Source of the DNA: JAVBLQ01 sp031553435
GTDB lineage: Bacteria > Bacteroidota > Bacteroidia > Bacteroidales > Azobacteroidaceae
Direction: 5' to 3'
NCBI GenBank assembly: GCA_031553435.1
Contig: JAVBLQ010000124.1
Coordinates: 1-49,846 of the forward strand
Length of the DNA stretch: 49,846 bases
This document shows, one piece after another, positions 26,752 to 34,745 of the stretch. A program made the position numbers and the translations under genes. Positions within the stretch are counted from its first letter, which is position 1. Each line of letters begins with the position of its first letter. The notes beneath the pieces were generated by a model. It ran no database searches and was not told where the DNA came from. It saw only the letters and a list, made by a program, of their open reading frames with translations.

Positions 26752-27077
26752 GTGTAAATGTTCTAATGCAAAAACTTTCCGTTCTTTATCCGTTTCTAGC
26801 CATGAGGGATCCCTCTTCTTCCAGTTCATCCACTATAATGAAGTCAAAGTATTAACTACTCAGTACAAACTCTTTTCCCATGAATGGGATTAACTTCTCA
26901 AAATAACCCGAGCAATGTGAATTTTCTTATTTCAAAAAATAAAATATTTATCATAATTTTATTTTTTAACAATTATTCACGTTGAATATTTTTTGAAATA
27001 AAATAATTTAATAATCTTTGCAAAGTAATATACAATACAGTTCTTATTTTATAATTTATAATCCAAAATTTTGATTT
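26752..27077. repeat. Gene-free region with 14-base inverted repeat
   Basis: No gene is seen. The arms ttatttcaaaaaat (26927-26940) and attttttgaaataa (26988-27001) are perfectly complementary, 47 bases apart, ahead of the gene at 27177. A near-consensus -7 (TAATCTTTG, one base too long in the middle) lies at about 27012-27020. The repeat could be an operator or transcript leader structure. Confidence 0.4.
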
Positions 27078-27173
27078 ATGAATTTCCCGGACAAACTAAA
27101 AACAATCATTATTATTTGTGGAGATCAGTTATGGGTCAGGTATTTGAAGTTTTATAACCCTTTAAATCTTTAA
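27078..27173 (+). CDS. Possible 31-residue leader peptide
   Basis: The ATG at 27078 opens a frame of 31 codons (MNFPDKLKTIIIICGDQLWV, then RYLKFYNPLNL) that ends three bases before the ATG of the next gene. The close spacing suggests translational coupling. The hydrophobic middle is short. It has no recognised family, and coding potential rests only on its position. Confidence 0.3.
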   Translation: MNFPDKLKTIIIICGDQLWVRYLKFYNPLNL

Positions 27174-27176
27174 AAA

Positions 27177-27986
27177 ATGCCTAATTTTAAATTCATTCCG
27201 GATCCCTCCGGAAAAAAATATAAAGTTGATATTTATATATATCAACAAGGAGATAAAAGAGAAGATAGTCATTTGAACTATGTCAGTACAATTACACTAA
27301 AACAACAGAAATACGATGGTTTTTATGTAAATATTCGTCGTGAAAATGTTGTATTGGATAGCGCTTGGACTCATGATAATCCATCGGACACATTGGTCTT
27401 CTTAAAATCCCTCGTACTGAAAAATCTGAATTTGTTTATCTCTGGTGATGGTATTATTCACAGAGTAAGGAACCTGAAGAATATACAAAAAAGTTGGAAA
27501 GAGATTCGTCTTCAGGTAGAATCATCCTATAAAGGAGACGGACTGACAGAACTTCTGAATTCTATAGAAGATAAACTTTCAGATACAAATACAGCTTTGG
27601 AGCTCGTGCTCGAAGATCCGTTCATTTCTCTTTTTTTACGCCTTTTTAATAATAGAAAAGATTCACTTAACACAGTGTATATGGCTGATTTTCCTTTGCC
27701 AGATAAACCTTGTTATAAGATTTACAGACATTTTTGCCGACGAGAAATGGATAGATCCGGGTTTTATAAATATAGACTGTTATTAACTGTTGATTATAGC
27801 AATTGGGAAGATATTTACAGTGGGTTCTCCAAAATGAAACAAGAGAAAGGATGCCTTGGTATATACTTGAATTCTCATTATTTTTTTGCAGACAGAAAAA
27901 CAATGGTCTCCTTCCACGGCTTATATGAAGCAAAATGGAAAGATGAACTATGGAAAAAAACAAAAATAGATGTTTTAGTGTTGTAA
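27177..27986 (+). CDS. Hypothetical protein (269 aa), cytoplasmic
   Basis: I do not recognise this family. The product has no signal peptide or membrane helix. It alternates beta-rich segments (YKVDIYIYQQGDK; YDGFYVNIRRENVVLDSAW) with helical ones (LTELLNSIEDKLSDTNTALELVL) and a charged C-terminal half. It lies 56 bases upstream of rpe on the same strand, so it may be co-transcribed with the rpe-comEC-nrnA group. Confidence 0.65.
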   Translation: MPNFKFIPDPSGKKYKVDIYIYQQGDKREDSHLNYVSTITLKQQKYDGFYVNIRRENVVLDSAWTHDNPSDTLVFLKSLVLKNLNLFISGDGIIHRVRNLKNIQKSWKEIRLQVESSYKGDGLTELLNSIEDKLSDTNTALELVLEDPFISLFLRLFNNRKDSLNTVYMADFPLPDKPCYKIYRHFCRREMDRSGFYKYRLLLTVDYSNWEDIYSGFSKMKQEKGCLGIYLNSHYFFADRKTMVSFHGLYEAKWKDELWKKTKIDVLVL

Positions 27987-28042
27987 ATTCAGAACAAGAA
28001 ACCAAAATAATCAATATATTTGTCTATCAAATAACTTATATT

Positions 28043-28705
28043 ATGTCACATAAAGTTGCACCCTCCCTCTTGTCTGCTGATTTTCTTCATCTTGAAAAAG
28101 ATCTGGAAATGATTAATAAAAGTGAAGCCGATTGGTTACATCTGGATGTGATGGATGGCGTTTTTGTCCCCAATATCTCATTCGGGTTTCCGGTGTTGAA
28201 ACATGTTCAAAAGGTTTGCCAAAAGCCACTGGATGTGCATTTGATGATTGTGGAACCTCAGAAGTTTATCCATGAAGTGAAAGAGACCGGAGCATTCATG
28301 ATGAATGTGCATTATGAAGCATGTACGCATTTGCATCGCGTAATAGAGCAGATCAAAGAAGCCGGAATGCAGGCTGCAGTAACTCTGAATCCTCATTCTC
28401 CGGTTTCGTTACTGGAAGATATAATTGTTGATGTCGATATGGTTCTGTTGATGTCTGTTAATCCTGGTTTTGGAGGACAAAAATTTATCAACCATACACT
28501 TGAAAAAGTTTCCCGTTTGAAAGAAATGATCCTGAAGAAACAACAACACGTATTGATTGAAGTAGATGGAGGTGTCAATGTGGAAACGGGGAAATTGCTT
28601 CTGAATGCCGGAGCAGACGTGCTGGTTGCCGGTAATTCCGTATTTAATTCCCCCAACCCGACCCGAACAATCAAAGAACTTAAACAATTGACAATTGAAA
28701 GTTGA
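28043..28705 (+). CDS. rpe: Ribulose-phosphate 3-epimerase
   Basis: Pentose-phosphate enzyme interconverting ribulose 5-phosphate and xylulose 5-phosphate. It has 220 residues from the ATG at 28043 (MSHKVAPSLLSADFLHLEKD); the frame to 27950 adds 31 residues that precede the conserved start. The TIM-barrel motifs are LHLDVMDGVFVPNISFG, DVHLMIVEP, LMSVNPGFGGQKFI and EVDGGVN. The catalytic aspartates and histidines (D in LDVMDG, H in VHLM, D in EVDGG) are all present. Confidence 0.96.
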   Translation: MSHKVAPSLLSADFLHLEKDLEMINKSEADWLHLDVMDGVFVPNISFGFPVLKHVQKVCQKPLDVHLMIVEPQKFIHEVKETGAFMMNVHYEACTHLHRVIEQIKEAGMQAAVTLNPHSPVSLLEDIIVDVDMVLLMSVNPGFGGQKFINHTLEKVSRLKEMILKKQQHVLIEVDGGVNVETGKLLLNAGADVLVAGNSVFNSPNPTRTIKELKQLTIES

Positions 28706-28739
28706 AAATGAAATAATACGAAAAATTTTTCAACTTATC

Positions 28740-30266
28740 ATGAGCCAAGCACCTTTGCTAAAACTTTTAGTTCCTCTTATCGTTGGTATTGTCATACAAT
28801 ATCACTTGAATGACATTTGGGTTGATCTTGTCCTTGGTGTTTTTTCTGTTATTTTATTTTGTGTTTATCTTTTGCCTTTTGTTCGAAGCAATTTGGTTAA
28901 AGATTGGTTATTTATCCTTTTTGTTATATCCTTTTGCATGTTATCAGGAAGTTTTTTGCTCAGGCAATCCTTGAAAAAGTCAGATCAAAAAATCTCTTCG
29001 TGTAATGAATTGTATTATGGAGTATTACAAGAAGATCCGCTTGTTAAAAAATCATTCGTAAACTGTAAAATAACCTTATCTGATGATAAAAAAATTGTTG
29101 CATATATACCCTTGGATTCAATATCCCTCCATTTACAGGCAGGTGATTGCATTTGTTTTCATTCGATACTTGAAAAGCAAAAGAGAAGTCCGGATAATTC
29201 ATCTTTTGATTATGCTGCATATTTAAGAAAACAAGGATATACGGCAATCACTCACATCCGGAAATCTGATTGGAAAGTTTATAATCATCAGTCCGGTCTA
29301 AAATTCAAATCAATAACATTTCAACGGATGTTGTTGGAAAAAATGGAAGAATTAGGTTTGAGTGAAAAATCTTATCAGGTTGGAGCAGCTATGTTATTAG
29401 GATATAAAAATGCTTTGGAACCGGATTTAAGGACAAGTTTTTCAGTTTCAGGAGCTTCGCATTTATTAGCAGTAAGTGGCATGCATGTAAGCGTACTGTA
29501 TGGAGCCATTTACTTCGTATTCAATTTGTTTTTTCGGAATGAACGGCATAAAAAGTTTATTCATTTGGCAGCCTTGCCACTTATCTGGATTTTTGCTTTT
29601 GTTACCGGGCTTTCTCCCTCTGTGGTTCGGGCGGTTACCATGTTTACATTTGTTGGTTTCGGGACCTTGACCAGTAGAAAATCAATTACTTTAAACACGC
29701 TATCCGGAGCTGCCTTCCTAATGCTGATTTATGAACCCTTATATTTATTTGACGTGAGCTTCCAGCTTAGTTTTCTGGCAGTTGCTTCAATTATCTGTAT
29801 TAATCCGGTATTTAAAAATCTGTATGAAAATAAAGGAAAATTGATGACTTATTTGTATGATTTATTTTTTGTTTCTTTTTCTGCCCAATTGGGAACAAGC
29901 CCGGTTACCTTATTTTATTTTCATCAATTCCCTGTTTATTTTTGGTTGACAAACATATTAGTGATTCCTTTGACCGGATTTTTATTGGTAGGTTTATCTA
30001 TTGCCTTGATTTTTCAGTCGGTCTTTGATTTGCCAGCTTGGATTTATAAACCGATAGATTTGTTATTTTGTTTTTTTATTTCTATTGTTGAGAATGTAGA
30101 AAAGCTTCCGTTTTCTTCTTTAAAAAATATTTATTTAGATGAGATACAGGTTATTATAATATATTGTATAATATATTTCTCATTTTTATCGTTATATTAC
30201 AAAAAAGCAGTGTACATCTATTTTGTTGAAATGTTTGCCCTGATACAACTAATTTACTACATTTGA
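28740..30266 (+). CDS. ComEC/Rec2-family competence membrane protein, short form
   Basis: A 508-residue inner-membrane protein. The N-terminus has two helices and a DUF4131-like OB region (KITLSDDKKIVAYIPLDSI; LQAGDCICFHSILE), followed by the Competence domain with multiple helices and its motif LLAVSGMHVSVLYG, TGLSPSVVRAVTMF and DVSFQLSFLAVASII. The ATG at 28740 is chosen; the frame to 28695 begins with TTG inside a word repeat. The C-terminal metallo-beta-lactamase domain found in longer ComEC proteins is missing. ComEC forms the channel for single-stranded DNA uptake. It lies between rpe and nrnA. Confidence 0.85.
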   Translation: MSQAPLLKLLVPLIVGIVIQYHLNDIWVDLVLGVFSVILFCVYLLPFVRSNLVKDWLFILFVISFCMLSGSFLLRQSLKKSDQKISSCNELYYGVLQEDPLVKKSFVNCKITLSDDKKIVAYIPLDSISLHLQAGDCICFHSILEKQKRSPDNSSFDYAAYLRKQGYTAITHIRKSDWKVYNHQSGLKFKSITFQRMLLEKMEELGLSEKSYQVGAAMLLGYKNALEPDLRTSFSVSGASHLLAVSGMHVSVLYGAIYFVFNLFFRNERHKKFIHLAALPLIWIFAFVTGLSPSVVRAVTMFTFVGFGTLTSRKSITLNTLSGAAFLMLIYEPLYLFDVSFQLSFLAVASIICINPVFKNLYENKGKLMTYLYDLFFVSFSAQLGTSPVTLFYFHQFPVYFWLTNILVIPLTGFLLVGLSIALIFQSVFDLPAWIYKPIDLLFCFFISIVENVEKLPFSSLKNIYLDEIQVIIIYCIIYFSFLSLYYKKAVYIYFVEMFALIQLIYYI

Positions 30267-30285
30267 AATCAAAATATATAATTGG

Positions 30286-31302
30286 ATGATTACAAAAATT
30301 ATAACAGAAGAGCATATTCAAAAAGCGAAAAAATATGTTGGCTATGCAGATAAAATAGTTATTATTACCCACCTTTCTCCTGATGGAGATGCTATCGGGT
30401 CTTCGTTAGCACTATATCATTTCCTTCAGGAATTGGATAAACAAGTGAATGTAATTATTCCAAATGCTTTTCCGGATTTTTTGAAATGGATGAAAGGCAT
30501 CAATGACATTCTTGTCTATGAAGATTTTCCGGATATAGCAGTTGAATTACTTGCTGCTGCCGAATTGATTTTCTGTTTGGATTTCAATGAGCCGAAGAGG
30601 GTTGGCGATTTGGCCCCTGCACTTCTGGACGCTCCCGGTAAAAAAGTAATGATCGATCATCATTTAAATCCCGGCAAATTCTGTAATGTGACTATGTCAT
30701 ATCCGGAAATATCTTCTACAGGAGAAATGATATTTCGTTTTATTTGCCGGATGGGTTATTTCGAACTGATTAATAAGTATTGTGCCGAATCTATTTACAC
30801 CGCTATGATGACAGATACCGGCGCCTTTACTTATAATTCGAATAGTCCTGAAATCTATTCTATTATTAAAGAGTTATTAGGCAAAGGAATAAATAAAGAT
30901 GAAATTTATGCCAAAGTATATAATAACTATTCTCCTGAAAGATTCCGTTTGATGGGTTATCTTTTGTATGAAAAAATGAAAATCTATCCGGAATACAAAA
31001 CCGCGTTAATTACATTGTCAGGAGAAGAAATAAAACGTTTTAACTGCAAAAAAGGGGATACGGAAGGATTTGTAAATATACCATTGAGCATTAAAGATAT
31101 TATGTTCTCAGTCTTTATGCGTGAAGATGAAAATCTGATTAAACTTTCATTCCGGTCGGTCGGCGATTTTGCCAGTAATATATTTGCTTCGGATAATTTT
31201 AACGGTGGCGGACACCTTAACGCATCGGGAGGGGAGTTTCAAGGAAAAATTGAAGAGGCAGTCTCTCTTTTTGAAAAAGTCTTGCCAAATTATTTTCAGT
31301 AA
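30286..31302 (+). CDS. nrnA: Bifunctional oligoribonuclease/PAP phosphatase NrnA
   Basis: A DHH/DHHA1 phosphoesterase of 338 residues that degrades nanoRNA (2-5 nt oligoribonucleotides) and often 3'-phosphoadenosine 5'-phosphate. DHH motifs are visible: ITHLSPDGDAIGSSLALYHF (I), FCLDFNEPKRVG (II), MIDHHLNPG (III) and YTAMMTDTGAFTY (IV). The C-terminal DHHA1 domain ends with FNGGGHLNASGGEF. It follows comEC by 19 bases, so the two are probably co-transcribed. Confidence 0.92.
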   Translation: MITKIITEEHIQKAKKYVGYADKIVIITHLSPDGDAIGSSLALYHFLQELDKQVNVIIPNAFPDFLKWMKGINDILVYEDFPDIAVELLAAAELIFCLDFNEPKRVGDLAPALLDAPGKKVMIDHHLNPGKFCNVTMSYPEISSTGEMIFRFICRMGYFELINKYCAESIYTAMMTDTGAFTYNSNSPEIYSIIKELLGKGINKDEIYAKVYNNYSPERFRLMGYLLYEKMKIYPEYKTALITLSGEEIKRFNCKKGDTEGFVNIPLSIKDIMFSVFMREDENLIKLSFRSVGDFASNIFASDNFNGGGHLNASGGEFQGKIEEAVSLFEKVLPNYFQ

Positions 31303-31456
31303 ATTATTTTAACTCGTCTCTAACAAAGAACTTTTAAAACATTTATAATGGTCACTTTATGAATTTAAGATAGCTTATTATTATCAGATCAATTTTAAAA
31401 TCATCATCATCTTAGTCCTTAATTTTTTTTATTCAATAATCCTAATTAAAAACACA

Positions 31457-31933
31457 ATGAGAAAATTTTTAAATTTATTGTTATTGGCTGTAGTGGCCAT
31501 GTCCTTATCAGGTTGTGCATCCATTGTTTGCGGAACCAAACAATCTGTAAATTTTACAAGTACACCAACTAATGCTACAATTTATGACAATGGAGTTTTG
31601 ATCGGAAACACACCTTTAGCGGCCAAACTTGAAAGGAAAAATAATCACTTAATTTCAATTAAATTAGATGGTTATCAGCCTTTTGAAGTTGAAATTAAAA
31701 AAGAATTTAATGCCTGGTATCTTGGGAATATTCTTTTTGGAGGAATCATTGGATTGGTGGTAGACCCTATTACTGGCGCTATCTACAAATTGTCTCCTGA
31801 ACAAATTGGGGCACAAATGGGACGTTCTACCGGGGCTGCTTTTGATAAAAAAGGAGATAGCATTTATATCTCAATCTCATTAGAAAAAAATCCGGAATGG
31901 GAACAAATCGGATCCTTAGCTTCTATTGAATAG
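31457..31933 (+). CDS. PEGA-domain lipoprotein
   Basis: A 158-residue lipoprotein. The signal sequence ends with the lipobox LSGC and Cys20 is the lipid anchor. A PEGA-like surface-layer fold follows (TSTPTNATIYDNGVLIGNTPL, then LISIKLDGYQPFEVEI), then a hydrophobic glycine-rich segment (GNILFGGIIGLVVDPITGAIYKL). It has its own terminator. Function is unknown; the PEGA domain usually contacts other envelope components. Confidence 0.8.
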   Translation: MRKFLNLLLLAVVAMSLSGCASIVCGTKQSVNFTSTPTNATIYDNGVLIGNTPLAAKLERKNNHLISIKLDGYQPFEVEIKKEFNAWYLGNILFGGIIGLVVDPITGAIYKLSPEQIGAQMGRSTGAAFDKKGDSIYISISLEKNPEWEQIGSLASIE

Positions 31934-31957
31934 AACTCAGACCTGATCATTATAAAT

Positions 31958-31998
31958 CCTGTTATCTTTTACAAAAACAAAAGATAACAGGGTTTTTT
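31958..31998 (+). terminator. Terminator of the PEGA lipoprotein gene
   Basis: A perfect 13-bp stem (cctgttatctttt / aaaagataacagg), an eight-base loop and a six-T tract, 24 bases after the stop codon. Confidence 0.85.
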
Positions 31999-32103
31999 AT
32001 TTAATGTAACGGACAGAAAAATATATGTTACAAATTTTTATTCAATGTTACTCTCTTAAAATATTAAGAAACTCACAAGCATAATCCATTTTATAAAAGA
32101 AGA

Positions 32104-32111
32104 TACTTTTG
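32104..32111 (+). promoter_or_regulatory. Candidate -7 box of the GH115-GH3 operon
   Basis: TACTTTTG, with flanks almost identical to the creatininase promoter at 12395 (atacttttgtag.aataa). A -33 TTG is not obvious, so the promoter may need an activator. The ATG of GH115 is 22 bases downstream. Confidence 0.45.
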
Positions 32112-32132
32112 TAGCAATAATAAAAAAATGAC

Positions 32133-34733
32133 ATGAAGCGAATTTTAGTTTTTGTTTTTTTCTTTCAATTATTTTTTTCTCCTGAAATATATTCTATCTA
32201 TACAGAGAAATATGTTTCCAATGGTGCACAAGCGAATACTTTTCCTCTGACTGTTAACAAGAATACAGTTCCGCTTATTGTAAATTCGGAAGATTTTGCC
32301 GGTGTGTTGATAGCTGTTGAAAATTTACAAAAAGATATTCTTGCAGTTACAGAAAAAAAAGTGAGTCTGACGAATAAACTACCGTCATCCGGTAATGTTG
32401 TAATTATTGGAACATTGGGTAAAAGCCCTCTGATAGATCAATTGATTAAAGCGAAAAAACTGGATAAATCATTGTTGGAAGGGAAAAAAGAAAAATTTAT
32501 TATTCAAACAATATCCAAACCTTTTAAAGGAATAGAATCGGCTTTGTTGATTGCCGGAAGTGATAAGCGTGGAACTATTTATGGAATTTATGATTTATCC
32601 GAACAAATCGGAGTTTCACCCTGGTATTATTGGGCGGATGTTCCTATCAAAAAATTAGATAATCTATATATATTGCCAGGTACCCATACCGACGGAGAGC
32701 CTGCTGTTGAATACCGTGGTATTTTTATCAATGATGAAGCTCCGGCTTTAAGTGGTTGGATACAACAAAATTTCGGATCATTCAATCATCAGTTTTATGA
32801 AAAAGTGTTTGAATTGATTTTACGCCTGAAAGGAAATTTTTTGTGGCCGGCCATGTGGGGAAGAGCTTTTTATGATGATGATCCGGAAAATGGAACACTT
32901 GCCGATAAATACGGAGTAGTTATCGGTACATCTCACCATGAACCGATGGGACGTGCCCACGATGAATGGCGCAGATATGGAAAAGGCGCCTGGAATTATG
33001 CTGCAAACCCGGAAGTATTAGATTCTTTCTGGAAAACCGGCATGGAAAGAATGAAAAATTATGAATCTATAGTCACCCTTGCCATGCGTGGCGATGGAGA
33101 TGAACCCATGAGTGAGGAAAGTAACATTGCTTTGCTTGAGAAAATAGTTTCCAATCAAAGAAAAATTATCGGAGAAGTTACCGGAAAACCAGTTGAAGAA
33201 ACTCCCCAGGTCTGGGCGCTTTATAAAGAAGTACAGGAATATTATGACAAAGGAATGCGTGTCCCGGATGACGTTACTCTACTGCTTTGCGACGATAATT
33301 GGGGAAATGTGCGTAAACTTCCTGATCTGAATGCTCCCGCACGTAAAGGAGGTTACGGAATGTATTATCATTTTGATTACGTTGGAGGTCCGAGAAATTA
33401 TAAATGGCTAAATACCAATCAGATCCAAAGAGTTTGGGAGCAAATGAGCCTTTCTTATGATTATGGTGTCAAAAAAATATGGATTGTAAATGTAGGCGAT
33501 ATCAAACCTATGGAATATCCAATCGAATTTTTCCTCGATCTGGCTTGGAATCCTAAAAAATGGATGCCCGAAAATCTTTCCGCACACACGCGTATGTGGG
33601 CTGAACAGCAGTTTGGAACTCGTTTTGCAACAGAAATAGCCGATTTTATTACACGCTACACAAAATATAATTCAAGAAGAAAGCCCGAACTCTTATCTCC
33701 CGAAACTTATAGTCTGACCAATTATAACGAAGCGGATCGGATTGTTAATGAGTACAATAACCTTGCCCAGGAAGCTGAAAAAATATACAATCAGCTCAAT
33801 CCCGAATACAAAGATGCTTATTATCAATTGGTTTTATTCCCGGTTCTGGCTTGTGCCAATCTGAATGAAATGTATGTAAATGCTGGCAAAAATCATTTGT
33901 ATGCTCAGTATGGTAGTCCGGAAACCAACGTATTGGCCCAAAAAGTGAAAGACTTGTTTGAAAAAGATTCCATACTTACTCATTATTATAATCATGTAAT
34001 GTCGGATGGAAAATGGAACCACATGATGGATCAGACCCACATCGGATATACTTATTGGCAGCAGCCGGAAAAAAATGTGATGCCTGCAGTAAAAACAATT
34101 ACCCCTGAAGACATAAAGGGAAGTGTACCAATGTTTTTCGAAGAACCAAAGAAAGACCGGACAGAAGTTATGAAGAAAATCTCTTCGGAAAATATCCCGG
34201 AAGGAACATTTGTCGGTTTTGACAATTATGTCTCCATTGAAGCTGAACATTTCTCTAAAGCAATCAATACACAGGATATTTTCTGGAAAATTATTCCGGA
34301 TATGGGTCGAACGTTATCGGCAGTTGCAGCATTTCCTACAACATATTCTACGTTAATTCCCAATGGGCAAAGTCCACGATTAGAATACAATATCTATTTG
34401 TTTGATGTCGGAGAAATAGAAATCACCTTATATTTTTCCCCAACCCTCAATTTTAATGATAATAAAGGATTGAAGTATGCCATTTCCGTTAATGATGAAA
34501 ACTCGCAAATAATTAATATCAATGGAAAATATACTGAAAATCAGTGGAATGAATGGGTAGCCAATAATATTAATAAAATAACGACCAAACACCGGGTTGA
34601 GAAAACCGGATTACAAACTATCCGGTATTGGTTGGTTGATCCGGCAGTAGTTTTACAAAAAATAGTAGTAAATGCCGGAGGATTAAAACCGAGTTATTTA
34701 GGACCAATGGAAAGCGAAAGAGTGAAGAATTAA
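32133..34733 (+). CDS. GH115 family xylan alpha-1,2-glucuronidase
   Basis: An 866-residue secreted hydrolase; the signal peptide covers about the first 22 residues. It matches the GH115 layout: an N-terminal alpha/beta domain, the central barrel beginning EYRGIFINDEAPALSGWIQQ, with LRLKGNFLWPAMWGRAFYDDDPENG, GVVIGTSHHEPMGRAHDEW, LAMRGDGDEPMS and LLCDDNWGN, then a C-terminal helical and beta-sandwich tail. GH115 removes (4-O-methyl)glucuronic acid from xylan. The gene is followed after 12 bases by a GH3 gene, fitting joint breakdown of decorated xylo-oligosaccharides. Confidence 0.93.
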   Translation: MKRILVFVFFFQLFFSPEIYSIYTEKYVSNGAQANTFPLTVNKNTVPLIVNSEDFAGVLIAVENLQKDILAVTEKKVSLTNKLPSSGNVVIIGTLGKSPLIDQLIKAKKLDKSLLEGKKEKFIIQTISKPFKGIESALLIAGSDKRGTIYGIYDLSEQIGVSPWYYWADVPIKKLDNLYILPGTHTDGEPAVEYRGIFINDEAPALSGWIQQNFGSFNHQFYEKVFELILRLKGNFLWPAMWGRAFYDDDPENGTLADKYGVVIGTSHHEPMGRAHDEWRRYGKGAWNYAANPEVLDSFWKTGMERMKNYESIVTLAMRGDGDEPMSEESNIALLEKIVSNQRKIIGEVTGKPVEETPQVWALYKEVQEYYDKGMRVPDDVTLLLCDDNWGNVRKLPDLNAPARKGGYGMYYHFDYVGGPRNYKWLNTNQIQRVWEQMSLSYDYGVKKIWIVNVGDIKPMEYPIEFFLDLAWNPKKWMPENLSAHTRMWAEQQFGTRFATEIADFITRYTKYNSRRKPELLSPETYSLTNYNEADRIVNEYNNLAQEAEKIYNQLNPEYKDAYYQLVLFPVLACANLNEMYVNAGKNHLYAQYGSPETNVLAQKVKDLFEKDSILTHYYNHVMSDGKWNHMMDQTHIGYTYWQQPEKNVMPAVKTITPEDIKGSVPMFFEEPKKDRTEVMKKISSENIPEGTFVGFDNYVSIEAEHFSKAINTQDIFWKIIPDMGRTLSAVAAFPTTYSTLIPNGQSPRLEYNIYLFDVGEIEITLYFSPTLNFNDNKGLKYAISVNDENSQIININGKYTENQWNEWVANNINKITTKHRVEKTGLQTIRYWLVDPAVVLQKIVVNAGGLKPSYLGPMESERVKN

Positions 34734-34745
34734 AAAATTAAGAAT

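Noticed and set aside
26760..26900. Possible gene relic after the rpmE2 terminator
   Set aside because: No frame longer than a few dozen codons and no recognisable motif.
27950..28042. 31-residue N-terminal extension of rpe
   Set aside because: It overlaps the upstream gene, lacks similarity to the barrel, and the ATG at 28043 starts the conserved sequence.
33834..34250. 138-residue minus-strand ORF in the GH115 gene
   Set aside because: Antisense shadow, rich in His and Phe as expected from reverse translation of a real coding strand.
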